Shown in pieces: positions 19,396 through 27,324 of a DNA stretch of 64,000 bases. A model generated the notes under the pieces. The model saw nothing but the letters and a program-made list of their open reading frames with translations, was not told where the DNA came from and did not search any database. Origin of the DNA: DATBAX01 sp963723765 (GTDB lineage Bacteria; Acidobacteriota; Terriglobia; Terriglobales; Acidobacteriaceae); the NCBI GenBank assembly GCA_963723765.1, contig CAVRSD010000011.1:1-64000 (forward strand), in the 5' to 3' direction. A program made the position numbers and the translations under genes. Positions within the stretch are counted from its first letter, which is position 1. The number at the start of each line of letters is the position of its first letter.

Positions 19396-19433
19396 GCACT
19401 CCTCCTTTAACTCGCGAAAGGGGTTGTGTTGGC

Positions 19434-19613
19434 GGTTCGCGCCGGTCTCCTGGCTTACGAGTAAGGACATACCCACGTCCGGAATGCCACAACGAGTCTT
19501 CCCAGAGTTTCCCCCAGTGACTGGTTGTAAATTTCCTCGTTTACAGTTGCGCGGCAGCGCGGGATTCTCACCCGCTTCCCAATCCTCATCGCAGTGATGA
19601 GGACGCGCGAACC
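19434..19613 (-). ncRNA. Cobalamin (adenosylcobalamin-type) riboswitch
   Basis: On the minus strand the leader shows the conserved B12-riboswitch core in order: GGTGAGAATCCCGCGCTGCC, CGCAACTGTAA, CCAGTCACTGGGGG and the B12 box GCCAGGAGACCGGC. It is closed by a P1 stem, GGTTCGCGC at the 5' end with GCGCGAACC at the 3' end. It ends 38 nt before the receptor ATG, so corrinoid binding probably represses the receptor by hiding the ribosome binding site or ending transcription. Confidence 0.96.
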
Positions 19614-19650
19614 AAAAAGTTGTGAAAGAACGAAAGCAAAACGTGGATGA

Positions 19651-19680
19651 AATCTACGCGAGGGGGTAGGTGGAAGTCAA
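19651..19680 (-). promoter_or_regulatory. Probable promoter of the riboswitch/receptor transcript
   Basis: TTGACT (19680-19675) is followed after 18 nt by TAGATT (19656-19651) on the minus strand. This is about 38 nt upstream of the riboswitch 5' end, a suitable position for the transcription start. Spacing is slightly long and the -10 matches four of six positions. Confidence 0.5.
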
Positions 19681-19706
19681 ACGAACGATTTGTTTTAGTA
19701 GAGGGT

Positions 19707-19824
19707 GTCATCTTGAGCTTGCGAAGGATTTTGCGTGGGGCGGATACACATTTTGAGTTCGGCAATCGTGCTGATCTGCGCAAGATCCCTCGCCGGCTGA
19801 AGTGCGCCGGATCTTCGGGATGAC
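19707..19824. repeat. Diverged GTCATC...GATGAC bounded repeat
   Basis: The segment is bounded by GTCATCTTGAG and CTTCGGGATGAC, which are inverted relatives of each other and of the TGTCATCCTGAGCGCAG flank of the units at 6233 and 9613. An internal GATC-rich part includes GCCGGCTGAAGTGCGCCGG, another small palindrome. It probably belongs to the same dispersed repeat family in a diverged form. Confidence 0.45.
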
Positions 19825-19908
19825 CTTCCGTATAGAAGAAAATGAAGATTTCGCACGAAGGTATGGGCTTGGGTTTCATCGTGCCTGCGGAAGGCGTAGA
19901 ATTCTGCC

Positions 19909-20079
19909 ATGATTCCTCAAGATCTGTTGGATATTCTGGTCTGCCCGGTCTGCAAAAAGCCGCTGGCGCTCAAAACCGACGGCCAAAGCCTGAAGTGCGG
20001 CGAGTGCCACCGCGCCTATCCGGTCCGCGACAACATCCCTATTTTATTGGTGGATGAGGCCATCGCGGAACCGGCCTGA
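19909..20079 (+). CDS. Trm112-like zinc-ribbon protein (56 residues)
   Basis: A short gene encodes a 56-aa protein starting MIPQDLLDILVCPVCKKPL. The four cysteines (CPVC near 12-15 and CGEC near 30-33) form a zinc ribbon, followed by the family-typical YPVRDNIPILLVDEA. This matches the Trm112/UPF0434 (YcaR) type, whose eukaryotic members activate methyltransferases; bacterial members have unclear roles. Length is normal for the family. It stands alone, with the riboswitch promoter region divergent on the other strand. Confidence 0.92.
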   Translation: MIPQDLLDILVCPVCKKPLALKTDGQSLKCGECHRAYPVRDNIPILLVDEAIAEPA

Positions 20080-20387
20080 TTCGGGAATTCTTAGTCCCAG
20101 GTCTCACTGCGCGACGCAGCGCCGCTCTGTGTCCCACAACGACACATTGTGTCAAGAACAGGACTGTTGCCTACCCTCCCGTCGTGACTTCCCCTCCGGT
20201 TACCTAAGCATCGATTTGGCCGCAACTTACCGTCCCATAAGGGGTTTAAGAAACTAAAGGCAGCTTTCTTACGTACATAGAGAAAGAGGCCTGGTTGCGG
20301 CAACAAAATTGCATGCAACGTAACAGGCGGTGACGGAGTCTAATGTTCAGAAGTGGTAGAAGGTCGGAGTCGGAGGTGATGACGGCC
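20080..20387. other. Intergenic stretch without a recognised gene
   Basis: About 300 nt separate the zinc-ribbon gene from the next small gene. No tRNA, riboswitch or terminator is clear. A weak hairpin (CTTTCT about 20259, AGAAAG about 20280) is visible. Short open frames on both strands have no supporting features. Confidence 0.5.
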
Positions 20388-20630
20388 ATGAATATCAATA
20401 TGAAGGAAAGATTCTCAGCTACGGAGCTTACGTCTTTACGGAACGATCTGCTGCAAGGCGGTTTGATCGATTTCCGGGAGGCGGCCGAATTGGTTCAGGT
20501 ATTTCTCATGGGCAGGGGCTACGGGGTATCTCCCGAGGCTGCCATGGATGCCGTCGGACGGGTGGAAATGGCAGGCTGTGCGCTGCCCGTGCTACAGCAC
20601 GAATTGGAGAACCTGGCGCTGGTCATGTAG
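20388..20630 (+). CDS. Small unknown protein
   Basis: From ATG 20388 the product has 80 residues, starting MNINMKERFSATEL. It is predicted mostly helical (LTSLRNDLLQGGLIDFREAAELVQVFLMGRGY, split here by description as two helices before a Gly-Val turn), acidic and cytosolic. I do not recognise a family. GGAGG at 20372-20376 suits this ATG (11 nt); the in-frame ATG 20379 would leave only 2 nt. The frame stays open upstream to 20343. Reality is supported by the ribosome binding site and plausible composition only. Confidence 0.55.
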   Translation: MNINMKERFSATELTSLRNDLLQGGLIDFREAAELVQVFLMGRGYGVSPEAAMDAVGRVEMAGCALPVLQHELENLALVM

Positions 20631-20789
20631 CGGTGACGGCTATTTAGAGCCAGGATTATGGAGATCTGCGGGGACCTCTGAACCGAGTCGCTCTCCGAAG
20701 GTGGTAAGAGACTTGAGTGGCCGGGCCAACCAGCCCGGCTGTCTTGTTTTTGGGAACTCTTATTTTTTGAGAGTCTCAGGGACTGGTTC

Positions 20790-22034
20790 TCATTCGTGCC
20801 GTAAGCTTTCCACCGGATCCATCTTGGATGCTCGTGTGGCGGGCACCGTCCCGAACAAAATCCCCACCAGCGAAGACACCACAATCGCCACAATGGCGGA
20901 CAATCCAGAAACCGGAAGACGGTATTCGGTCAGGAAGCGGACCGACCAGGGAATCGCCAGGCCAATGATTACGCCTACCAGCCCTCCGCCCAGCGAAATG
21001 ACGATGGCTTCGGACAAGAACTGAAAGCGGATTTCGCGATTGGTCGCGCCTAAAGCTTTGCGAATCCCAATCTCCCGGATGCGGGCGCTCACCGTCGCCA
21101 GCATGATGTTCATGATGCCAATGCCACTTACCAGCAGAACAATCGCGGCCACGGCCAAAAGCACGAGGGTGAGGGCATTCGCGGCTTTCTCCGCTACAGC
21201 CACAAGCTCGGTGAGGTTGGTGATGTTATAGACCGATTCCGCCCGGTGACGAGCTTGAATCACACGCTTGATCTGGTCCGTAGCTGAGGTCACCATGGCC
21301 GGGTCAGCCACTGAAAAATAGATCAGCTTCACGGTCGGCGTATCGGTGAAATAGCGGGCCACGGTATAGGGAATCACCATGGTGTTGGTCGTCACCTCGG
21401 ACTCCCCAAAAGTATTCACCCGCTCTTTGAACGTTCCAATAATGGTGAAAGGCAATCCGCCCGGCTTGACGACCTTGCCGATGGCCTCTCCGGGGGAACC
21501 GTAAATTTCCTCGGCCATTTTGTCGGTGATGACCCCGACTTTGTTGTGCGCCTGTTCGTCCTGTGCATCGAAGAACCTTCCCGAAACGACTACCAGATTG
21601 CGCACCGCGCGATACTCGGGGTAAACCCCGAGAATGTTAATGTCGCGTTCTTTCCCATCGCCCACCGAGATACGATCAGCAAGACCAACCACGGGTGAAG
21701 CCGCCACTACTTCTGGAACTTCCTCCTGCGCGGCACGCATGTCGTCGAGAGTAAGAGGATCGGGTGCGGTGTTGGTGATGCGCTGAGCGCCCCCTTCGTA
21801 TTCGGCGTAAATCAGATTGGCGCCAATTCCCTGGATCAGATTGAGAACATACTGTTTTCCGGTCATCCCAATCGTGACCACTAAAATTAGGGACGCAGTA
21901 CCGATAACCATTCCCAACGCAGTGAGGGCAAAACGAACTTTGTTGCTGCAGAAAGTATCGTAGGCAAACCTGAGAATCTCGCCCAGAACCAGCTTGGGCG
22001 GACGTCTATCGGGTACTGTTGCGGTGGTCGCCAT
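20790..22034 (-). CDS. MacB-like ABC transporter permease (FtsX family)
   Basis: The 414-residue protein has the MacB/FtsX layout: a first membrane helix after the N-terminus (about 35-57, RFALTALGMVIGTASLILVV), a large periplasmic MacB_PCD domain (about 60-285), then three helices at the C-terminus (about 288-310, 340-362 and 372-395). The FtsX-type signature ARIREIGIRKALGATNREI is present. These permeases couple to a LolD/MacB-type ATPase to transmit mechanical work to the periplasm, exporting lipoproteins, peptides or drugs. No ATPase or membrane-fusion gene lies next to it, so the partner must be elsewhere. It lies 80 nt downstream of coaE on the same strand. Confidence 0.9.
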   Translation of the reverse strand: MATTATVPDRRPPKLVLGEILRFAYDTFCSNKVRFALTALGMVIGTASLILVVTIGMTGKQYVLNLIQGIGANLIYAEYEGGAQRITNTAPDPLTLDDMRAAQEEVPEVVAASPVVGLADRISVGDGKERDINILGVYPEYRAVRNLVVVSGRFFDAQDEQAHNKVGVITDKMAEEIYGSPGEAIGKVVKPGGLPFTIIGTFKERVNTFGESEVTTNTMVIPYTVARYFTDTPTVKLIYFSVADPAMVTSATDQIKRVIQARHRAESVYNITNLTELVAVAEKAANALTLVLLAVAAIVLLVSGIGIMNIMLATVSARIREIGIRKALGATNREIRFQFLSEAIVISLGGGLVGVIIGLAIPWSVRFLTEYRLPVSGLSAIVAIVVSSLVGILFGTVPATRASKMDPVESLRHE

Positions 22035-22090
22035 GTGCTGGATTAGATGCTACGCGGGGTCGAATCGAGGCGCAATTGTCAGTAGCGGGC

Positions 22091-22140
22091 TTTGGGCTGG
22101 GCTTGACCTAGCGCCTACTGCCCAGAGCCTAGCACCTGCT
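22091..22140. repeat. CTAGCGCC-type intergenic palindrome, copy 2
   Basis: The stretch TTTGGGCTGGGC, CCTAGCGCC and GCCCAGAGCCTAGC between coaE and the permease shares its words with the element at 1841-1899 in the rRNA spacer. The GGGC and GCCC blocks are inverted, allowing a hairpin in the coaE-permease transcript. Confidence 0.5.
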
Positions 22141-22744
22141 CTTTCAAGTCTGCGTAAACCGATTTCACTTGCCGATTGGTGGCGTCGAGAGATCCGGAAT
22201 TATCGATTACGTAATCGGCGACTTTTATTTTTTCTTCATCCGGGAGTTGGGCGGCCATGCGGCGGGCCACTTCCTGGCGGGCGGTTTCGATGTCCACATG
22301 CACACGGTGAGCCCAGCGCTCGATGCGCTGCTCCGGTTTGCAAGTCACCACGATGATCCGGTCAAAGTGCTTCACCAATCCGGCTTCGAGAATGAGCGCC
22401 GCTTCCACGATGGCTACCGTATGGGGATCCTGGCGGCCCACTTCTTCCATCCAGTCGTCATGTCGGCGAATGACTGGGGGATGAACAATCTGATTCAACT
22501 CCGCGATGCGAGAGGGTTTCCCGAAGGCCAATTCCGCCAAACGCGCCCGGTTGATGCGGCCGTCAGCCTCAAGGATTCCAGCACCAAAATGCCGCACGAT
22601 TTCCTGATAGACGGGCTCACCCGGCTGCATAAGCTGGTGGGCAATCGCGTCTGATTGAATGAGGTGAGCGCCGAGGGCAACGAACATCTCACCCACGCTG
22701 GATTTGCCAGCCGCGATTCCGCCCGTGAGTCCGACTTTCAGCAA
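22115..22744 (-). CDS. coaE: Dephospho-CoA kinase
   Basis: CoaE phosphorylates the 3'-hydroxyl of dephospho-CoA, the last step of coenzyme A synthesis, in the cytosol. The P-loop GLTGGIAAGKSS lies at residues 5-16, the SDAIAH motif that contacts substrate follows, and HPPVIRR and EAALILEAGL (lid/CoA region) are recognisable. At 209 residues it is full length. It follows folD with a 65-nt gap on the same strand. Confidence 0.95.
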   Translation of the reverse strand: MLKVGLTGGIAAGKSSVGEMFVALGAHLIQSDAIAHQLMQPGEPVYQEIVRHFGAGILEADGRINRARLAELAFGKPSRIAELNQIVHPPVIRRHDDWMEEVGRQDPHTVAIVEAALILEAGLVKHFDRIIVVTCKPEQRIERWAHRVHVDIETARQEVARRMAAQLPDEEKIKVADYVIDNSGSLDATNRQVKSVYADLKEQVLGSGQ

Positions 22745-22809
22745 ATGTTTCCCAGGACCTCAGCCCGCTAAAGATTTTCTCCGTGCTTCTGTGTCTCCGT
22801 GGTGAAAAT

Positions 22810-23730
22810 CTATTTCTTCCCACGCCGCAATTTCGCCGCTCGGACCGTATTCGCCATCAACATGGCGATAGTCAGCGGCCCTACGCCACCGGGAACTGGA
22901 GTGATCGCTCCTGCGATCTCTGCGACCTCAGGATGGACGTCTCCGACCAGCGTGGAACCTTTTGCGCGGAAGGTTTCCGCACGCTTTGCGTTGCCGGCGA
23001 AGAGCCGTTCGAATTCGGCTGGATCCGTGATCCGGTTCATGCCCACGTCAATCACCGTAGCTCCCGGCTTTACGAAGTCACGCGTGATCATGCCAGGCCG
23101 GCCAATGGCCGCGACCAGGATGTCCGCAACCTTGCAAACATCCGGTAGATCATGGGTCTTCGAATGACAGATGGTTACGGTGGCGTTTCGGTTGAGAAGC
23201 AGCATGGCGACGGGTTTGCCGACAATATCGCTGCGGCCCACGACCACGGCTTCCTGGCCTTCAATGGGAATTTTGCTGCGCTTAAGAATTTCGATGACCC
23301 CGGCGGGTGTGCAAGGCACGAGCCCAGGGCGCTGTGTGGAAAGAAAGCCCACGTTGACGGGATGGAAACCATCGACATCTTTCGCAGGGCTCACCGCCAT
23401 GAGAACTTTCTTGGAATCGACCTGTGGTGGCAGGGGGAGCTGCACCAGAATGCCGTCAATCTCATTGCGCCGGTTGAGATCGTCCACCAGTTCGAGTAGT
23501 TCTTCCGTGGAGACGGTTTCCGGCGGGGTCAGCTTCTCGCTATAGATGCCCACTTCTTCACAGCTTTTCACCTTGCCCCGGACGTAGATTTCCGATGCCG
23601 GATCGTGCCCGACCAAAACCACAGCCAGTCCGGGTCGCAATCCGGAAGCTGCCAGGGTTTTCACTTCGGCTGCAACCTCGGCGCGAATTTCACTGGCGAT
23701 CTTGTTGCCGTCAAGAATGGTCGCAGGCAT
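22810..23730 (-). CDS. folD: Bifunctional methylenetetrahydrofolate dehydrogenase / cyclohydrolase
   Basis: FolD interconverts 5,10-methylene-, methenyl- and 10-formyl-tetrahydrofolate using NADP. The substrate motif VGHDPASEIYVRGKVKSCEEVGI, the ILVQLPLPPQVD segment, PCTPAGVIEIL, the nucleotide-binding VVVGRSDIVGKPVAMLLL and the terminal TPVPGGVGPLTIAMLMANT are all present. Its length of 306 aa is slightly above the usual 285. It supplies formyl-THF that the divergent fmt gene product uses, a pathway link but not an operon. Confidence 0.97.
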   Translation of the reverse strand: MPATILDGNKIASEIRAEVAAEVKTLAASGLRPGLAVVLVGHDPASEIYVRGKVKSCEEVGIYSEKLTPPETVSTEELLELVDDLNRRNEIDGILVQLPLPPQVDSKKVLMAVSPAKDVDGFHPVNVGFLSTQRPGLVPCTPAGVIEILKRSKIPIEGQEAVVVGRSDIVGKPVAMLLLNRNATVTICHSKTHDLPDVCKVADILVAAIGRPGMITRDFVKPGATVIDVGMNRITDPAEFERLFAGNAKRAETFRAKGSTLVGDVHPEVAEIAGAITPVPGGVGPLTIAMLMANTVRAAKLRRGKK

Positions 23731-23799
23731 GGGTTCTCATTTCTCCGGGAATTGGCGCTGTTGAAATTTTATATGAAAGTGCAGGAGCACGTGCCGACG

Positions 23800-24606
23800 C
23801 TAACCTTTGTAAATTGGATATTCTTCGCTCCCAACTTTTTGCAAGTTTGCTTCCGCAAATTCCCGCACCCGGTCGAGAGAGGATTGCAGTTCATTCTGCG
23901 AGTGCGTTTCGTCAGCATCTTTTGGGACCGTGATCTGCCGGCTCACCCGCATCAGGACTCGCGAAAATGGCTTGGGGATCATGAGACGGTCCCAGGTATT
24001 AAGCACCCAGGCATTTTCGACGGCCATGTGAAACACAACCATGGGAATTCCTGTGGACCGCGCTAGCAGCACCGGGCCCGGCTTGGCCACGTAGCGCGGC
24101 CCTTTGGGGCCGTCGATGGTAAACGCAACAGTCCAACCGGCTTCAAGTTCGCGGCGCATTCCCAACAGCGCCCGCACCGCTCCGCGAGTGCTCGAACCGC
24201 GGACCTTCACAAAACCAAAATTCCGCATGATGCGTCCGGTGTATTCGCCGTCGAAACTATCACTGCTCATAACACGAATCTGCAGACCCCGCCACAAATA
24301 CATGGCCGGCAGCATGCAGCTATGCCAAAAAGAATAGACAAACGGCCGCGCTTCCAAACTGCCTGGAGCGCCGTCCTCCCAGGAGATGGCGAACCGCAAA
24401 GTGGGGCCGATCATCCTGAGAATCAAAACTGCAGTTCCTGTGATCAGCTTCAACAAAATTCTCTGCCGCAGGGTAAATCGTTGAGTGGACACAGAAGGAG
24501 CGTTAGTGACGGGAGTTGTCGGGTCGGCGCTCACGGGATGATTGTACCGTTTGGGATGAGAGGAAACTTGCCGGCCGAACCGATCCGGATGGGTCATCAG
24601 ATACAA
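23800..24606 (-). CDS. DUF374 lysophospholipid-acyltransferase family protein
   Basis: The 268-residue protein belongs to the PlsC-like acyltransferase superfamily, DUF374 branch. Signatures are the membrane-associated helix (about 50-70), FVYSFWHSCMLPAMYLW, VMSSDSFDGEYTGRIMRNFGF, RGSSTRGAVRALL and TIDGPKGPRYVAKPG. DUF374 proteins have been linked to lipid A acylation in some bacteria (LpxL-like KDO2 pathway); that is family knowledge, and the substrate here is unknown. The ATG at 24606 leaves only 10 nt to divergent aroC; a GTG at 24492 (VSTQRFTLRQ) may be the real start because residues 1-38 are low complexity. Confidence 0.87.
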   Translation of the reverse strand: MYLMTHPDRFGRQVSSHPKRYNHPVSADPTTPVTNAPSVSTQRFTLRQRILLKLITGTAVLILRMIGPTLRFAISWEDGAPGSLEARPFVYSFWHSCMLPAMYLWRGLQIRVMSSDSFDGEYTGRIMRNFGFVKVRGSSTRGAVRALLGMRRELEAGWTVAFTIDGPKGPRYVAKPGPVLLARSTGIPMVVFHMAVENAWVLNTWDRLMIPKPFSRVLMRVSRQITVPKDADETHSQNELQSSLDRVREFAEANLQKVGSEEYPIYKG

Positions 24607-24616
24607 TTCTAAAGAA

Positions 24617-25789
24617 ATGCTGCGTTACTTCACTTCTGGAGAATCACACGGAGAGGCGCTGGTGGCCTTTTTGTCCGGACTACCCGCTGGATTAAAAGTG
24701 GACCAGGCGTTTCTCGACCGCGAGCTTTGGCGCCGTCAGCAGGGCTTCGGCCGCGGCGGACGCATGAAGATCGAAACCGATAAAGCCCATATTCTGTCCG
24801 GCGTGCATCACGGCAAAACGATTGGCTCGCCGATTTCCGTGTTGCTGGAAAACAAAGATTGGAAGAACTGGCAGGAGTCGCTTCCCGTAGAAGTGGGCGA
24901 TCCCGCCAAGCATAAGCGGGTGGCATCGCCGCGTCCCGGCCACGCCGATCTCGCCGGTGCCCTGAAATATAACTTTTCGGAAGCCCGCTATGTGCTCGAG
25001 CGTGCCTCGGCCCGCGAATCGGCGGCCCGGGTGGCGATTGGTGCATTGGCAAAACTTTTTTTGCTGGAACTGGGGATTGAAGTGCTGAGTCATGTAATCG
25101 CGGTGGGCGGCACAACGCTTGAAAAAGAAATTCCGTGGGAAAAGATTCGGGCATTGTGGGACAAACCGGAAGTTTTGCTCAACTGCGCCGACGCTGCCGC
25201 CGAACAGCAAATGAAAGCGGAAGTCGATAAAGTTCTGCGTACCGGAGATTCGGTGGGTGGAGTTTTTGAAGTTGTCGTCCACAAAGCTCCGCCTGGACTT
25301 GGAACCTACGCTCAGTGGGACGAGCGCCTCGACGCCATGCTCGCCGGCGCGGTGATGTCTTTACAGGCCGTGAAAGCAGTGGAGATTGGATCGGGAATTA
25401 GCGGGGCATCTTCGCCAGGTTCGGCTGTCCACGACGAGATTGGCTATTCCGCGTCGGAGAGTTTCACTGGTTTCAGCCGCACTCGCAACAATGCAGGTGG
25501 CATTGAAGGCGGTGTTTCCAACGGGGAAGAGATTCGCGTGCGCGGTTATTTGAAGCCGATTTCCACGCTGCGGCGTCCTTTGCAGTCGGTTGATTTCGCC
25601 AGCCGCGAACCGGTAAAGGCAGCTTACGAACGTTCAGATGTGTGCGTGGTGCCGGCGGCCGGCGTGGCTGCTGAAGCCATGGTTGCACTGACTATTGCCC
25701 GGTGTGCACTGGAGAAATTCGGTGGCGACTCTATGCTGGAAACGCTGCGCAATTTTGAAGGCTACTGCCAACAGCTGAAGAACTATTAA
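24617..25789 (+). CDS. aroC: Chorismate synthase
   Basis: AroC makes chorismate from EPSP with reduced FMN, the last step of the shikimate pathway. Three family signatures are seen: GESHGEALVAFLSGLPAG at the N-terminus, RPGHADLAGALKYN and RASARESAARVAIGA. The FMN-site segment GIEGGVSNGEEIRVRGYLKP is also present. The 390 residues are full length. The stop (TAA 25787-25789) overlaps the start codon of def by one base, so the two genes are translationally coupled. fmt and rsmB follow in the same direction. Confidence 0.97.
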   Translation: MLRYFTSGESHGEALVAFLSGLPAGLKVDQAFLDRELWRRQQGFGRGGRMKIETDKAHILSGVHHGKTIGSPISVLLENKDWKNWQESLPVEVGDPAKHKRVASPRPGHADLAGALKYNFSEARYVLERASARESAARVAIGALAKLFLLELGIEVLSHVIAVGGTTLEKEIPWEKIRALWDKPEVLLNCADAAAEQQMKAEVDKVLRTGDSVGGVFEVVVHKAPPGLGTYAQWDERLDAMLAGAVMSLQAVKAVEIGSGISGASSPGSAVHDEIGYSASESFTGFSRTRNNAGGIEGGVSNGEEIRVRGYLKPISTLRRPLQSVDFASREPVKAAYERSDVCVVPAAGVAAEAMVALTIARCALEKFGGDSMLETLRNFEGYCQQLKNY

Positions 25790-26298
25790 TGATCTATCCC
25801 ATCGTAAAGTTTGGAAATCCGGTGCTGGAAAAACCCGCAGCCCCGGTGACCGCTTTTGATGCCGAACTGAAGAAGCTGGTGGCGGACATGTTCGAGTCGA
25901 TGTATGCGGCGCATGGTGTGGGTCTGGCAGCTCCGCAAATCGGCATTTCCAAGCGGCTTGCAGTCATCGACGTCACCTTCAAGGAAGACCCCGATGCTCT
26001 GCTGGTGCTGGCGAATCCGGAAATTATTCATACCGAAGGTAAGCAGGCACAGAGTGAAGGCTGCTTGAGCCTGCCGGATTTTCGCGAGTCGGTCACGCGC
26101 GCAAAAAAGGTTACGATTCGCGCCCAGGATGTTCATGGAAAATGGTTCGAGAAGACCGGCGAAGAATTACTGGCCCGCGCCTTGCTGCACGAAACCGACC
26201 ACTTAAATGGAAAGCTCTACATCAGCCATATCAGTGCGCTAAAACGCGACTTTATGAAGCGCAAGATCCGCAAGCTGATCAAAGCCGGCGAGTGGTAG
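25789..26298 (+). CDS. def: Peptide deformylase
   Basis: The metalloenzyme removes the formyl group from nascent protein N-termini. The three motifs are in order: motif 1 GVGLAAPQIG (about 43-52), motif 2 EGCLSLPDF (Cys ligand) and motif 3 LLHETDHLNGKLY (two His ligands and catalytic Glu). At 169 aa it is full length. It precedes fmt, the formylating enzyme, in the common def-fmt-rsmB order. A 51-nt gap with two near-identical TGAATTAAT-like stretches separates it from fmt. Confidence 0.97.
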   Translation: MIYPIVKFGNPVLEKPAAPVTAFDAELKKLVADMFESMYAAHGVGLAAPQIGISKRLAVIDVTFKEDPDALLVLANPEIIHTEGKQAQSEGCLSLPDFRESVTRAKKVTIRAQDVHGKWFEKTGEELLARALLHETDHLNGKLYISHISALKRDFMKRKIRKLIKAGEW

Positions 26299-26349
26299 GA
26301 ATTGAGTCATTGAATTAATCACTCAATGATTTAATGGTTAATTCTCTCC

Positions 26350-27291
26350 ATGCCTTCATCTCTCAATCTCGTTTTCTGCGGCACGCCACGCTTCGCAGTT
26401 CCTGCGCTCGAAAAGCTGGTTGATGCTGGATTTTCCGTGCGTCTGGTGGTCACGCAGCCTGACAAACCGCGCGGACGAGGTTTGGAACTGGCGTTTTCTC
26501 CAGTGAAAGAAAGCGCACTCGGATTGGGATTGACAGTTACGCAGCCGGAAAAGATCAAGACGAACGAAATATTTCACTCTCAACTCTCTGAGCTTAATCC
26601 CGATGCCATCATTGTCGTCGGCTATGGCCGTATCCTTCCGCAATGGATGATCGATCTTCCGCCGATGGGCAACATTAACCTGCACGCGTCATTGCTGCCC
26701 AAGTATCGCGGGGCCGCGCCCATCCAATGGGCGATCGCTTCGGGCGAGGCTGTCACCGGCGTGACAACCATGCGCATTGACGCAGGCCTCGATACTGGAG
26801 ACATTCTGCAACGACAGGAAATTCCGATCATGCTGAACGACACAGCGGAAACTCTTGCTCCTCGTTTGGCTGCGATTGGAGCGGATCTCATCGTTGACAC
26901 AATGCAAGGACTGCAAACTGGGAGAGTCCATCCACGTCCGCAGGATTCCGCGAAGGCCAGTCTGGCGCCGATCCTGAAGAAGGAAGACGGCCGTATCGAT
27001 TTCCGTCGCACGGCTCAAGAAATCTGCAATCGGCTCCGCGGATTCCAACCCTGGCCCGGCGCATTCACGAGTTTTCGCGGCAAAAACCTCAATATCTGGA
27101 ATGCCGCCATACCAACTCCGCGCAATCTTGCCGAGGGAGCAATCTTCATCGAAGCGGACCATCTCGTGGTGGGATGCGGCGAAGGTACCACTCTGGAACT
27201 GCTGGAAGTCCAACTCGAAGGCAAGAAGCGAATGGCGGCCCGCGACTTCATTCATGGTTATCATCCCAGCGATGGCGAAAAGCTTGGTTAG
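26350..27291 (+). CDS. fmt: Methionyl-tRNA formyltransferase
   Basis: Fmt formylates initiator Met-tRNA using 10-formyl-THF. FCGTPRFAVPALEKL starts the catalytic Rossmann-like domain, and the signature NINLHASLLPKYRGAAPIQWAI carries the catalytic Asn/His, with the Asp in AGLDTGDILQ. The C-terminal tRNA-binding domain covers about 205-310. At 313 residues it is normal. It lies between def and rsmB, the conserved translation-initiation cluster. Confidence 0.97.
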   Translation: MPSSLNLVFCGTPRFAVPALEKLVDAGFSVRLVVTQPDKPRGRGLELAFSPVKESALGLGLTVTQPEKIKTNEIFHSQLSELNPDAIIVVGYGRILPQWMIDLPPMGNINLHASLLPKYRGAAPIQWAIASGEAVTGVTTMRIDAGLDTGDILQRQEIPIMLNDTAETLAPRLAAIGADLIVDTMQGLQTGRVHPRPQDSAKASLAPILKKEDGRIDFRRTAQEICNRLRGFQPWPGAFTSFRGKNLNIWNAAIPTPRNLAEGAIFIEADHLVVGCGEGTTLELLEVQLEGKKRMAARDFIHGYHPSDGEKLG

Positions 27292-27324
27292 TTCACAGCA
27301 ATGCTAGATCAGAAGCTATAACCG

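Noticed and set aside
20091..20318. 75-codon minus-strand frame between the zinc-ribbon gene and the next gene
   Set aside because: No ribosome binding site, no conserved feature, composition unlike neighbouring genes.
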